Source: Alkalihalobacillus sp. CinArs1 (GTDB lineage Bacteria; Bacillota; Bacilli; Bacillales; Guptibacillaceae). Taken from it: 64,000 nucleotides of DNA. Location: assembly GCF_947387515.1 (NCBI RefSeq), contig NZ_CANDOB010000001.1:1-64000 (forward strand), written 5' to 3'. Shown here one piece after another: positions 7,727 to 15,887 of the stretch. Made by a program: the position numbers and the translations under genes. Under the pieces are notes generated by a model. That model did not search any database, was not told the DNA's origin, and saw only the letters and a list, made by a program, of their open reading frames with translations. The first letter of the stretch is position 1. The number at the start of each line of letters is the position of its first letter.

Positions 7727-7747
7727 AGGTGCAAGGAGGTGTACAAC

Positions 7748-7951
7748 ATGGCAAATAACAATAGCTCAAATAACTTGGTAGTCCCTGGTGTACAACAAGC
7801 TTTAGATTCAATGAAGTATGAAATTGCAAGAGAATTTGGCGTACAGCTTGGTCCTGACTCCACTTCTCGTTCTAACGGTTCTGTTGGAGGAGAAATCACA
7901 AAGCGTCTTGTCCAAATGGCTGAACAACAGCTTGGCGGCGGAAAGTACTAA
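7748..7951 (+). CDS. Alpha/beta-type small acid-soluble spore protein
   Basis: A 67-residue DNA-binding protein that coats and protects spore DNA and is degraded at germination. Hallmarks are [23 protein letters not shown], the germination-protease site region, and [16 protein letters not shown] near the C-terminus. Start ATG 7748 follows AAGGAGG. A forespore-type promoter is visible upstream and a strong terminator downstream, so it is a single-gene unit. Confidence 0.95.
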   Translation: MANNNSSNNLVVPGVQQALDSMKYEIAREFGVQLGPDSTSRSNGSVGGEITKRLVQMAEQQLGGGKY

Positions 7952-7974
7952 CATCAACTGAAAAGTATGGATAG

Positions 7975-8001
7975 AAAAAGGCGGATGCTATCCGCCTTTT
8001 T
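7975..8001. terminator. Bidirectional terminator after the SASP gene
   Basis: AAAAAGGCGGA and TCCGCCTTTTT form an 11-bp stem with a 5-nt loop, T-rich on both strands. It also touches the stop of the convergent gene. Confidence 0.9.
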
Positions 8002-8504
8002 CACTTTATAGTCGATAACTCTGCTGCAGTTCGAATGGTATAATCGACAATGGTAGTGAGATCACTTATTTGATCTTCGTTTATTTTTCGATTGAATTCT
8101 AATTCAACTCGGTTCGTAATCGTTGCTTCCTGACGATATTTATAAGATAGCGTTTGATTAACATATGGACGATCTCCCCATATTTCTTTGATTATCTTGT
8201 AAATCTCATCACACTTAGATTCTTTACTCATCGTAAGATCAAAACATAGCTTCAATTCACACCCAGGCATGATATGATCGAGCTCAAGCTGCTCTGCACT
8301 AAAACTTTCAAGGCTCGCATGAAGATTGATCGTACTCAAAACAGTTGAGTTTTCTTCGAAGCTTACGATATAAGTCCTAGATAGAGTTGCGAGATCGACA
8401 AGGTCACTACGATTCGCTATCGTGATTTCACCGTCTAGATCTCGATCGTATAACTCACCTTCAAGGACAACTTTTACGTTTTCATAAATTGTTGGATCGA
8501 ACAT
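8001..8504 (-). CDS. Hypothetical protein (167 aa)
   Basis: A soluble acidic protein of 167 residues, without signal peptide or membrane segment. GGGAGG lies 8 nt before the ATG. The sequence alternates beta-like and helical stretches (VKVVLEGELYDRD, DHIMPGCELKLCFDL) and contains NRVELEFNRKI near residue 132. I do not recognise the family. It converges on the SASP gene and shares its terminator. Codon use looks like its neighbours. Confidence 0.7.
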   Translation of the reverse strand: MFDPTIYENVKVVLEGELYDRDLDGEITIANRSDLVDLATLSRTYIVSFEENSTVLSTINLHASLESFSAEQLELDHIMPGCELKLCFDLTMSKESKCDEIYKIIKEIWGDRPYVNQTLSYKYRQEATITNRVELEFNRKINEDQISDLTTIVDYTIRTAAELSTIK

Positions 8505-8558
8505 ATCCTAACCTCCCAGTCTACCTACTATACCATGATTTTGGGAGGCGTATCTCAA

Positions 8559-8807
8559 TTACCCTCTTGGGTGCGATCGCGCAAATTGAACAAATGTTTC
8601 TTCGTCTCCAATTTCACCACACGTTGCACACTGAATACGATACTCGGGTCCTTTATATTCCATGTGAAAAGGGTCCATAGCTCCTTCTTCCATTACAGAT
8701 ACTACTTCTCCCGTTTCTGGGTCCATCTTGACTGACGTCACCTTTTGCTCTAGTTTGTTAAACCTCGAACGATTCGTTTTACATCTCGGACATAAGTAAG
8801 CTGTCAT
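8559..8807 (-). CDS. Small zinc-ribbon-like protein (82 aa)
   Basis: The protein begins MTAYLCPRCKTNRSRFN and has a second CATCGE pair near residue 62, so two CxxC knuckles could bind one zinc ion. Between them lies an acidic region mentioning a conserved-looking MDPETGEVVSVME. Start ATG 8807 follows AAAGGGAGTG; a longer frame to 8858 has no ribosome site. I cannot assign a function beyond a likely zinc ribbon. It is transcribed like the gene at 8001. Confidence 0.7.
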   Translation of the reverse strand: MTAYLCPRCKTNRSRFNKLEQKVTSVKMDPETGEVVSVMEEGAMDPFHMEYKGPEYRIQCATCGEIGDEETFVQFARSHPRG

Positions 8808-8883
8808 GCTGTCACTCCCTTTTTCATTAGTATCCATGAAATTAGGAATAATATACAATTAATACAGTACGTGAAATTTTTAT

Positions 8884-8915
8884 AACAAACAGATGAAGTT
8901 ACTCATCTGTTTGTT
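8884..8915 (-). terminator. Terminator overlapping the yppE stop
   Basis: AACAAACAGATGA and TCATCTGTTTGTT form a perfect 13-bp stem with a 6-nt loop. The 5' arm lies within the last codons of yppE (stop at 8899). The downstream tract is T-rich but interrupted. Confidence 0.65.
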
Positions 8916-9258
8916 CGATCAGTTTCTCAAGAACATATTCGATCGATTGTACTCTCTCATTAAATTTCTTTGGACCTGTATCTTTTTGCCAGGCAATGAC
9001 AGAAACCATTTCGAGGTTTTCATACGTATTTTTTATTTGAATCGGATAGAGGTATTTTGGCTTATTTTCCATTACCCATTCCCTTGCTAGTGGTTCCCAC
9101 TCTTTTAATATAGCTAAGGCACGGTCAGCGAATGGCTTTACTTCTCCATAAAAATCCACTTCATACGTTTCGAGTTGAGTCCGATTGACGTATTGCAGCC
9201 TCGCTTCTTCAGTTATTTCCATCAATTGTTTTGTTAGAGAAATTAAATTCTGATTCAA
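8899..9258 (-). CDS. yppE: YppE family protein (DUF1798)
   Basis: A 119-residue all-helical cytoplasmic protein of the DUF1798 group, which has a known helical-bundle structure but no established function. Key stretches are LTKQLMEITEEAR near the start and REWVMENKPKYLYPIQI in the middle. I choose TTG 9258, with GGGAG 8 nt upstream, giving the length and N-terminus usual for the family; a longer frame to 9306 has no ribosome site. In Bacillus subtilis yppE lies near recU-ponA, which agrees with the location here. Confidence 0.72.
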   Translation of the reverse strand: MNQNLISLTKQLMEITEEARLQYVNRTQLETYEVDFYGEVKPFADRALAILKEWEPLAREWVMENKPKYLYPIQIKNTYENLEMVSVIAWQKDTGPKKFNERVQSIEYVLEKLIEQTDE

Positions 9259-9314
9259 GACAGTCACTCCCATCTTATCTATCCTAACACACAAAGCCGC
9301 TTCCAATCACAAAC

Positions 9315-9345
9315 AAAAAACCTTATATCCAAGATGGACATAAGG
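9315..9345 (-). terminator. Terminator of racA
   Basis: On the minus strand CCTTAT...TCC pairs with GGA...ATAAGG and is followed by TTTTTT. It lies 25 bp after the racA stop codon. Confidence 0.75.
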
Positions 9346-9369
9346 CCAGCATATTGATTTAGCTTCTTA

Positions 9370-9876
9370 TTAGAAACTAAATAAACTCATGATCCAGGGA
9401 CGCTTCACTTTTCCTGTCGACTGGCCTACTGCTTCCTGAATAGACGTATGTTCTTCAAGTTCCATCAACTTCTCTTCGATACGAGTCACTTTCTTAAGTA
9501 GTTCATCTAACTCTGCACGGTGCTGAAGAACTTGTACGGTGATCACTTCGTTTGCTTTTTCTTCTAACTGCCTCTCAAGTTGTTCAAGGCGTACGGAGAA
9601 TCGATCGAGCCGTTGCTCAAACTTTTCCTGAGATACCATTTTAGGAGCAGACTTCTTCACACCATCTCCTGTATCTGTCATTTTGATCCCTTCCATCGAT
9701 TGTCCGCTGCGAAGCTCCTCCTGAATATGCTTCAGTTTTTCAATCGTCTCCTCGCTAAATAAAAAGTGACCTAGCTCGTTTTTATCACACTCTAAATCAA
9801 AGTACTTAACCCATCTTTGAACAGTAGTAGGATTTACACCAAGTTGATCAGAAACCTGCTTTGTTTTTAACAACAT
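9370..9876 (-). CDS. racA: RacA-like chromosome-anchoring protein
   Basis: A 168-residue protein with an N-terminal MerR-type helix-turn-helix (LKTKQVSDQLGVNPTTVQRWVKYF, residues 3-26; NELGHFLFSEE, 33-43) and a long coiled coil (about 84-145: EKFEQRLDRFSVRLEQLERQLEEK and onward). The short C-terminus KVKRPWIMSLFSF is basic and hydrophobic. This is the RacA architecture. RacA bridges the origin region to the cell pole in sporulating Bacillus, binding dispersed GC-rich sites. In B. subtilis the gene lies elsewhere, so its place next to yppE/yppC is different. A different MerR-like coiled-coil protein is possible but less likely. Confidence 0.7.
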   Translation of the reverse strand: MLLKTKQVSDQLGVNPTTVQRWVKYFDLECDKNELGHFLFSEETIEKLKHIQEELRSGQSMEGIKMTDTGDGVKKSAPKMVSQEKFEQRLDRFSVRLEQLERQLEEKANEVITVQVLQHRAELDELLKKVTRIEEKLMELEEHTSIQEAVGQSTGKVKRPWIMSLFSF

Positions 9877-10082
9877 GAAATCCCATCCCTTCTGTTAATG
9901 AAGGCTTCCGCCTGTTTTGTAATTGTATAATTCGTCCTATACTTGAAAACGCCTTCTTCAATGACAAAACTAGAAGCGTTTCGGCAAAGGTAGTGTTTTA
10001 CTGATAAAGCGGAACTTTTTCGACATCTAACAGAATGATTTTGTAACTTCTGCTCAAACTAAATGACAGGAGGTGTAGTGAC

Positions 10083-10199
10083 ATGACAAAAAAACGCAAG
10101 TTGCAAAAACCTGCAAGAAACGCACAGCCTTCACAAGAGGAAACAAGACCTGGATATGGCAACAAAAAATTAGAAGGACCCAACCGTCCTTCAACTTAA
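10083..10199 (+). CDS. sspM: Small acid-soluble spore protein M-like
   Basis: A 38-residue very basic peptide, MTKKRKLQKP...KKLEGPNRPST. The C-terminal L(E/G)GPNRPST is the signature of SspM, a minor SASP made in the forespore. AGGAGGTG lies about 8 nt upstream of the ATG, and a CATCTAA sequence at 10024-10030 may be the -10 of a forespore promoter. It is too short for common gene finders. It converges with yppC and shares the terminator at 10198. Confidence 0.82.
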   Translation: MTKKRKLQKPARNAQPSQEETRPGYGNKKLEGPNRPST

Positions 10200-10226
10200 A
10201 ACCTAGGGGATCATCCCCTAGGTTTT
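10198..10226. terminator. Bidirectional terminator between sspM and yppC
   Basis: AAAACCTAGGGGA and TCCCCTAGGTTTT form a 13-bp stem with a 3-nt loop, T-rich on both strands. Confidence 0.9.
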
Positions 10227-11185
10227 ATGACATTTTCAAGCTCTACCACGATCTTGATCTGACTTCTTTTCTTTTCATACCAATCCGTAAGATCGAATGG
10301 GTTAAGCTCTACTTCTTTTCTCAACATCTTCGCGACGGTTCTTCTACTTGTAAACCATTCGACTTTTTCCCGCTGGTGATGTGTGATGATCGGTAAAACT
10401 TCTCTCAGCATGCGCCCTTCTTTCTCTTTTCCCATGTATTTCTCGTAATCATAGCGATTACCTGTTGGAGGGGTGTGTGTCGAAAAGTCATAGAACAGGT
10501 GAAAATAGTCAGGATGGAACAACAGTTTCGCTAATTTCTTGCCTAGTTCCACTCTATTTTTCGTATGTCGAAAACCCTTAACAGTCAGCCCGTATAATTG
10601 ACCTCTTCTAGTGGGAAAAAGAACTGTACTGTAGTGGAACCATTCCTGGACGTTGAATAGAAACGAATGAAACACCTTTTTCTGAAGAGAGTGATGCAAA
10701 AGAACCGGTTTCTCTATAACATGCTGCTCGTTGATGATCAAAGCTCTCATCAAGCGTTCTTCGTCTCTAGTTGTAAAAAACGTCTCCCACTCTTGTTGCA
10801 TAAAACGCGAAACATGAAAATCATTTAAATATGACATCATCGAGCATCGATACTGCTTGCTCAATGCATATAAAACTAACTGTGGAAAAGCGTCCTCGAA
10901 GATCGTCCAGTTCGCTCGTTCATATGTAAGCAAAAGGGCTGCTATCTTTTCCTGTGAGATAATTTTCGGAAACCATTCGCCTTTAAGATCAGCCATGCTC
11001 CACCCTGCATTTCTAGACACCATCGACGCCAAGAAAGCCCACTTTATCTCGGGATGACTCCTAAAAAATCTCTCGTAAAATACGGTACGTGAAATATTAT
11101 CCGTATTTCCTTCCGCTACAAGTTTCTTAATTTCTAAGATTTCTTTTTCGTTTAACTCCCTCTTTGCTTTCAATCTTTTTTTCAC
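10211..11185 (-). CDS. yppC: YppC-like DUF2515 family protein
   Basis: A 324-residue protein matching the DUF2515 family found divergent from recU in Bacillus. It has a basic N-terminus (MKKRLKAKRELNEKE), FYERFFRSHPEIKWAFLASMVSRNAGWSMADLKG near 45-80, YALSKQYRCS, and HTPPTGNRYDYEKYMG near 240. It has no signal peptide and a soluble character. Function is unknown. It is transcribed away from recU across a 79-bp divergent region, and ends at the terminator shared with sspM. Confidence 0.8.
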   Translation of the reverse strand: MKKRLKAKRELNEKEILEIKKLVAEGNTDNISRTVFYERFFRSHPEIKWAFLASMVSRNAGWSMADLKGEWFPKIISQEKIAALLLTYERANWTIFEDAFPQLVLYALSKQYRCSMMSYLNDFHVSRFMQQEWETFFTTRDEERLMRALIINEQHVIEKPVLLHHSLQKKVFHSFLFNVQEWFHYSTVLFPTRRGQLYGLTVKGFRHTKNRVELGKKLAKLLFHPDYFHLFYDFSTHTPPTGNRYDYEKYMGKEKEGRMLREVLPIITHHQREKVEWFTSRRTVAKMLRKEVELNPFDLTDWYEKKRSQIKIVVELENVIKPRG

Positions 11186-11264
11186 CTGCTTGAAACATTT
11201 TAGTCGTGCAAGACGTTATAATTAGAGTAGAATAGTTGAAGTAGCTTCTACAGAAAGGATGGTT

Positions 11265-11876
11265 ATGTTGCCGATTCGATATCCGAACGGAAAGCCGTAT
11301 GTCCCTTCGGCTCAGAATCAGCTTGCGAGTCAGAAACAAAAGTCTTACAGCAATCGAGGAATGACCCTTGAAGAAGACATTAACAAGAGCAATACTTATT
11401 ATCTCTCGGTCGGTAAGGCAGTTATTCATAAAAAGCCGACTCCTGTGCAAATTGTAAACGTTGATTATCCAAAACGGAGTGCTGCAGTTATCAAAGAAGC
11501 CTATTTTAAGCAGGCTTCCACGACGGATTATAATGGTGTCTACAAAGGAAGGTATATCGACTTTGAAGCGAAAGAAACGAAGAATAAAACCTCTTTCCCA
11601 TTGAATAACTTTCACGAGCATCAAATTTCACACATGAAACAGGTGATCGAACAATCAGGAATCTGTTTCATTATTTTGCGTTTCTCAACATCTGATGAAG
11701 TATTCTTCTATGATGCCACACATTTATTTCAACACTGGACCGAAATGAAAAATGGCGGTAGAAAATCGATTAAAAAAGAAGACATTGAAAAGGACGGGAT
11801 CAAGATCCCCTATACGTTCCAACCACGCATTGACTATATGAAGATTATTGATAAAATGTATTTCAATCAAAGCTAG
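11265..11876 (+). CDS. recU: Holliday junction resolvase RecU
   Basis: A 203-residue homodimeric nuclease that cuts four-way junctions during recombination and chromosome segregation. The family core is clear: IRYPNGK at the start, [64 protein letters not shown], which supplies the catalytic acidic and lysine residues, and NFHEHQI. I choose ATG 11265 because AAAGG is 6 nt upstream; ATG 11259 would be only 0-1 nt away. It is followed by ponA after 75 bp, the usual recU-ponA operon. Confidence 0.96.
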   Translation: MLPIRYPNGKPYVPSAQNQLASQKQKSYSNRGMTLEEDINKSNTYYLSVGKAVIHKKPTPVQIVNVDYPKRSAAVIKEAYFKQASTTDYNGVYKGRYIDFEAKETKNKTSFPLNNFHEHQISHMKQVIEQSGICFIILRFSTSDEVFFYDATHLFQHWTEMKNGGRKSIKKEDIEKDGIKIPYTFQPRIDYMKIIDKMYFNQS

Positions 11877-11951
11877 AATTTAGCGCATTCATAAAATACG
11901 GGATTGTATCGAATCCTATAAAGAGTATTGGTTTGAAAGGCAGGAATATGC

Positions 11952-14645
11952 ATGAGTGAATATAACTCTCGTCAAGAAAGACGTAAAATGAAAAACCCAA
12001 AAGAAAGTAAAAAGAAAAAAGGAAAAAAAGGAACGTTCAAAAAAGTACTTCTATCACTCGTTGTGTTACTTCTCATCGGGATAACCATAGGAGGAATCAC
12101 AGCGGTCGCATACATCAACAATGCACCGGAATTGGATCCAGAAGCGTTAGCCAACCCACAATCTTCTGTGATTCTAGACCGTAATGATGAAGAAGTGCAA
12201 ACGCTCGCTGGAAGCAAATCTCGTGAAGTGGCGAAGATAGATGAAATTCCTGATATTCTAAAAAACGCATTTGTTTCTGTTGAAGATACGCGTTTTTATG
12301 ACCACTTTGGTATCGATCCTCGTCGTATCGGGGGAGCAGTTCTCGCAAACGTTAAAGACGGATTTGGTGCAGAGGGTGCGAGTACGATCACACAGCAAGT
12401 GATCAAAAACTCCCTTTTAACTTCAGAGAAATCATTGGAACGAAAAGTTCAAGAAGCTTACTTATCCATCAAGTTGGAACAACAGTATACGAAAGATCAA
12501 ATTCTTGAAATGTATTTGAACAAAATCTACTTTGGGAACGGCGCATGGGGCGTTGTTGATGCAGCAGAAACTTATTTTGATAAGAACATCACTCAAGATG
12601 AGCTGACTCCAGGAGAAGCAGCACTACTTGCTGGACTACCTCAGCGTCCGACAGCTTACGACCCATTCGATCACCCTGAAGTCGCAGAAGAACGTCGTAA
12701 CACTGTGCTTAGCTTGATGAAAAAGCAAGGTGTGATCACAGCAGAAGAAGCTAAGAAATATAGTGCCATGAAAGTAAGTGACATGGTCGTTCAAAGTAAC
12801 AACGACAAATCCACTGAGCAGTATAAAGTGTTCATCGATCGTGTTGTGAAAGAATTGCAAGAAAGAGAAGATATATCTGAGAAAGATATTTATTCTGGCG
12901 GTTTAACGATTCATACTACGCTAGACACGAATGCACAAGAAATTACGAATGATGTGATCGAAAACTACAACTATACGAACGAAAACATGAGATCAGGTCT
13001 TGTTCTGCTCGATACGAAGTCAGGCTCTGTTCGTGCGATCGGCGAAACTCGTAAAGACGAGAGTGTCATTCCTTACGCGACGACAGACAATCTGCAAACA
13101 GGATCTACAGCGAAACCGATCATTTCTTACGGTCCTGCAATCGACAACATGCAATGGTCGACTGGTCGATCGATTAAGGATGAGAAGCTAGAAATTAATG
13201 GCGCAAACATTCGAAACTGGGACCGTAAATATCGCGGTCAAGTATCGATGAGAAAAGCGTTGCAGTGGTCTTACAACGTCCCTGCAGTCAACACGTTTAC
13301 TGAAGTTGGCGAAGGTCCTTCTCTAGAGTTCGCTAATAAACTTGGGCTAGGCCTTAAAGAATCTGACATGGTTCCAACTGCAGCGATTGGAACATTCGGT
13401 TCCTCCCCACTCGAAATGGCAGGAGCTTATGCTGCATTTGGAAACAACGGTAATTACAACAAACCGCACACAGTAAGAAAAGTTGTGTTCCCAGACGGTC
13501 GAGAAATTAACCTCGAGCCAGAATCCGTTAAAGCGATGAATGATTACACGGCATATATGATCACAGATATGCTGAAGACAGTTGTGAAAAGCGGAACCGG
13601 TACGGATGCAAACATTTCCGGTTTACCTTTAGCAGGAAAAACCGGTACGACGAACCATCCTCAAGACGTTGTCGAATCAAAAGGGTTCCCGACCTCAGGA
13701 ATCACAAGGGACGCATGGTTTGCAGGATATACAACAGAGTACTCGATGGCCGTTTGGACTGGGTTTAACTCTCCTAATAGCCATTACCTCGATTCTGGCA
13801 AAGGAGAAGACGATACGTCCAAAATTCTCTTTAGAGAAATCATGCAACGAGTTTCTCAAGGTATCGAGACTGCTGACTTTAAAAAACCTGATTCTGTTGT
13901 CGAAGTTGGTGTAGAAAAAGAAACGGGATTACTCCCTAGTGATTACACACCAAAAGACCAGATCGTTTATGAACTATTCGTAAAAGGTAATACACCAGAG
14001 AAAACGTCTGATAAATATCAACAGCCTGAAGGTGTAAAAGACTTATCTGCTCAATACGATGAAGCATCGAACAGCATTTCAGTTTCTTGGAAACCTGGCG
14101 GCGATAAAAACTACACGTACAAAGTAGAAATGAGCGTCGATGGCGGAGAGTATGCAACGATTTCAGAGTCGAGCAATACGGCCGTTTCAATTGACAACGT
14201 ATCAGCTGGAAGCGAATTTACGTTTAAAGTAACGGCAATCGTTTCTGATACAGGTGTCACGTCTAAGCCTGCACAAACGTCAGTCACTGTTCCTGCTCAG
14301 GAAGAGCCTGAACCTGAAGAAGAAGAAAATGAAGAAAACGGCGAAGGTGAAGGTGAAAACGAAGGCGAAGGCGATGGAGACGGTGAAGGTGAAGGCCAGG
14401 GCAACGAAGGCGAAGGCAATGGCTCTGGAAATGACTCTGGCAGCGAAGGTAATGAAGGATCTAATGAAGGTTCCAACGAAGGTTCCGGTAACGAACAAGG
14501 TAATGGGAACCAAGGCGGAAATGGCGGAGGTAACGGCAGCGGAAACAATGGTGGCCAAGGAAATGGTCAATCAGATGATAGTGAGAGCCGAAAGCCTGAA
14601 GACGATTCATCTTCCCTTTCTGACCTCATACCTGGAAATAACTAA
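11952..14645 (+). CDS. ponA: Penicillin-binding protein 1A/1B (bifunctional transglycosylase/transpeptidase)
   Basis: An 897-residue class A PBP that polymerises and crosslinks peptidoglycan. A basic cytoplasmic tail (1-32) and a membrane helix (33-57) precede the transglycosylase domain, with SVEDTRFYDHFGIDPRRIGGAV and EGASTITQQVIKN. The transpeptidase has STAKP (nucleophile near residue 387), SYN and KTGTT. An FN3-like module (about 690-775) follows, then a 110-residue tail made almost wholly of Glu, Gly, Asn and Ser. The tail begins acidic (EEPEPEEEE) and becomes Gly/Asn-rich. The gene follows recU and ends at a terminator shared with ypoC. Confidence 0.96.
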   Translation: MSEYNSRQERRKMKNPKESKKKKGKKGTFKKVLLSLVVLLLIGITIGGITAVAYINNAPELDPEALANPQSSVILDRNDEEVQTLAGSKSREVAKIDEIPDILKNAFVSVEDTRFYDHFGIDPRRIGGAVLANVKDGFGAEGASTITQQVIKNSLLTSEKSLERKVQEAYLSIKLEQQYTKDQILEMYLNKIYFGNGAWGVVDAAETYFDKNITQDELTPGEAALLAGLPQRPTAYDPFDHPEVAEERRNTVLSLMKKQGVITAEEAKKYSAMKVSDMVVQSNNDKSTEQYKVFIDRVVKELQEREDISEKDIYSGGLTIHTTLDTNAQEITNDVIENYNYTNENMRSGLVLLDTKSGSVRAIGETRKDESVIPYATTDNLQTGSTAKPIISYGPAIDNMQWSTGRSIKDEKLEINGANIRNWDRKYRGQVSMRKALQWSYNVPAVNTFTEVGEGPSLEFANKLGLGLKESDMVPTAAIGTFGSSPLEMAGAYAAFGNNGNYNKPHTVRKVVFPDGREINLEPESVKAMNDYTAYMITDMLKTVVKSGTGTDANISGLPLAGKTGTTNHPQDVVESKGFPTSGITRDAWFAGYTTEYSMAVWTGFNSPNSHYLDSGKGEDDTSKILFREIMQRVSQGIETADFKKPDSVVEVGVEKETGLLPSDYTPKDQIVYELFVKGNTPEKTSDKYQQPEGVKDLSAQYDEASNSISVSWKPGGDKNYTYKVEMSVDGGEYATISESSNTAVSIDNVSAGSEFTFKVTAIVSDTGVTSKPAQTSVTVPAQEEPEPEEEENEENGEGEGENEGEGDGDGEGEGQGNEGEGNGSGNDSGSEGNEGSNEGSNEGSGNEQGNGNQGGNGGGNGSGNNGGQGNGQSDDSESRKPEDDSSSLSDLIPGNN

Positions 14646-14686
14646 AAAAGAAGCCAATCGGTTTTTAATCCGATTGGCTTTTCTTT
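14645..14686. terminator. Bidirectional terminator between ponA and ypoC
   Basis: AAGCCAATCGG (14651-14661) pairs with CCGATTGGCTT (14670-14680), flanked by A and T tracts. The ypoC stop codon lies within it. Confidence 0.9.
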
Positions 14687-15171
14687 ATGGCTTCATTTTT
14701 CATCCACTTTTTATGAAGGTCATGAATAAGCTCTCGTAATTGTACAAAAGACGTGTAATGATCATAATGATCGATCACATAGTTTAAGCGTTCTGCCCCA
14801 TTGATCGGTGAGATTTCAAGGGAACGAATCGTTGCCTGCCACTCCCCTGCCAACGCTCTTCTTCCATTCAGCCAAAATAAAGCTTCCATCAAGTAGCCAA
14901 TTTGAAAAACCATCTCGATGCTCGCTTCTTTTTTCTTTCTGCTTGAGAAGAAAGCTCTTATCGTTTCTTCAACGTCTTTCCATTGCTCGAAATACTCCTT
15001 GAGATGCGATGTAGGGGAATCCCATGGTCGCTCGTCTTTCTGTCCGAGAAACTCCTGCACTTCATAAAAGAAAGGGTTTCGTTTGGTGGTATGTTTTATC
15101 TCTTCATGCCAGTCAGAATCAGCAAAGAATAAAGGGTGATGAATGGCTTTAGGAAGACCTTTACTTTCCAT
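14665..15171 (-). CDS. ypoC: YpoC family protein
   Basis: A 168-residue soluble helical protein found downstream of nth in Bacillus. Visible stretches are SKGLPKAIHHPLFFADSDWHEEIKH near the N-terminus, an acidic middle, and LNGRRALAGEWQ. No function is established. I choose ATG 15171 with AAAGG 9 nt upstream; TTG 15180 has no room for a ribosome site. The start overlaps the nth stop by about 11 bp, suggesting coupled translation in the dnaD-nth-ypoC unit. Confidence 0.8.
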   Translation of the reverse strand: MESKGLPKAIHHPLFFADSDWHEEIKHTTKRNPFFYEVQEFLGQKDERPWDSPTSHLKEYFEQWKDVEETIRAFFSSRKKKEASIEMVFQIGYLMEALFWLNGRRALAGEWQATIRSLEISPINGAERLNYVIDHYDHYTSFVQLRELIHDLHKKWMKNEAIKKSQSD

Positions 15172-15823
15172 TCCGTGCAACCTTTTTCATTCGTTTTTGC
15201 CCTTCTCTACATAAATCTAGTAAGGGACAAATTTCACATTTAGGTGATTGAGCTCTACAGTGATATCTTCCGAAGAAAATGAAACGGTGATGAGAGACGG
15301 ACCATTCATCTTTTGGTATTTTTCTCATCAACGTCTTTTCCACTTCAAGAACGGAATCTTTCCAGCGACAAATCCCAAGACGCTTACTAACTCTCTCAAC
15401 ATGAGTATCAACCGCTATCGCTGGCAGGTCAAAGGCAACTGAAGCGATGACATTTGCCGTTTTCCTGCCTACTCCTGGTAGCAACATTAGTTCATCTCGA
15501 TCTTGTGGAAGCTGTCCACCATATTCCTCGATCACCATTCGAGCCAGCTTTTTGATATTTTTTGCTTTGTTCCTAAAAAGCCCTATTCTCCGAATATCAC
15601 TTTCTAATTCCTCTAACTCGACATCCACGTAATCCTCAGGCTGCTTGTATTTCTCAAAAAGGCCTGGCGTTACTTTATTTACTAAAGCATCCGTACACTG
15701 TGCCGATAGTACGACCGCAATCGCAAGCTCAAACGGTGTCGTATGATGAAGCTCACAGTGTGCATCTGGAAACATTTCTCCCATGGAATCTAATACAGTA
15801 CGAATCTGTGGCTTTGTTAACAA
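15161..15823 (-). CDS. nth: Endonuclease III
   Basis: A 220-residue base-excision repair glycosylase/AP lyase for oxidised pyrimidines. It has the helix-hairpin-helix LPGVGRKTANV with the catalytic lysine (K in GRKTA) and DTHVERVS with the catalytic aspartate. A C-terminal [4Fe-4S] cluster is formed by CRAQSPKCEICPLLDLC (C-x6-C-x2-C-x5-C). I choose TTG 15823, because GGAAGG lies 9-11 nt upstream; ATG 15841 precedes that ribosome site and follows a terminator. Its neighbours dnaD and ypoC match the B. subtilis order. Confidence 0.95.
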   Translation of the reverse strand: MLTKPQIRTVLDSMGEMFPDAHCELHHTTPFELAIAVVLSAQCTDALVNKVTPGLFEKYKQPEDYVDVELEELESDIRRIGLFRNKAKNIKKLARMVIEEYGGQLPQDRDELMLLPGVGRKTANVIASVAFDLPAIAVDTHVERVSKRLGICRWKDSVLEVEKTLMRKIPKDEWSVSHHRFIFFGRYHCRAQSPKCEICPLLDLCREGQKRMKKVARNGK

Positions 15824-15846
15824 CGATATCCATCCTTCCATTCATA

Positions 15847-15874
15847 TAAAAAAACGGGAGGTTCGCTCCCGTTT
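15847..15874 (-). terminator. Terminator-like hairpin between dnaD and nth
   Basis: On the minus strand AAACGGGAG and CTCCCGTTT form a 9-bp stem followed by seven T residues. It lies directly after the dnaD stop and may reduce readthrough into nth. Confidence 0.85.
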
Positions 15875-15887
15875 CCCCACCTTATCT

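Noticed and set aside
11127-11624. 168-residue-scale frame opposite recU
   Set aside because: It lies antisense to a firmly identified gene, without ribosome site or family features.
14254-14739. Lys/Ala-rich and Pro/Ser-rich long frames overlapping the ponA 3' end on both strands
   Set aside because: They arise from the repetitive GGN/GAA codons of the PBP tail and have no ribosome sites or family similarity.
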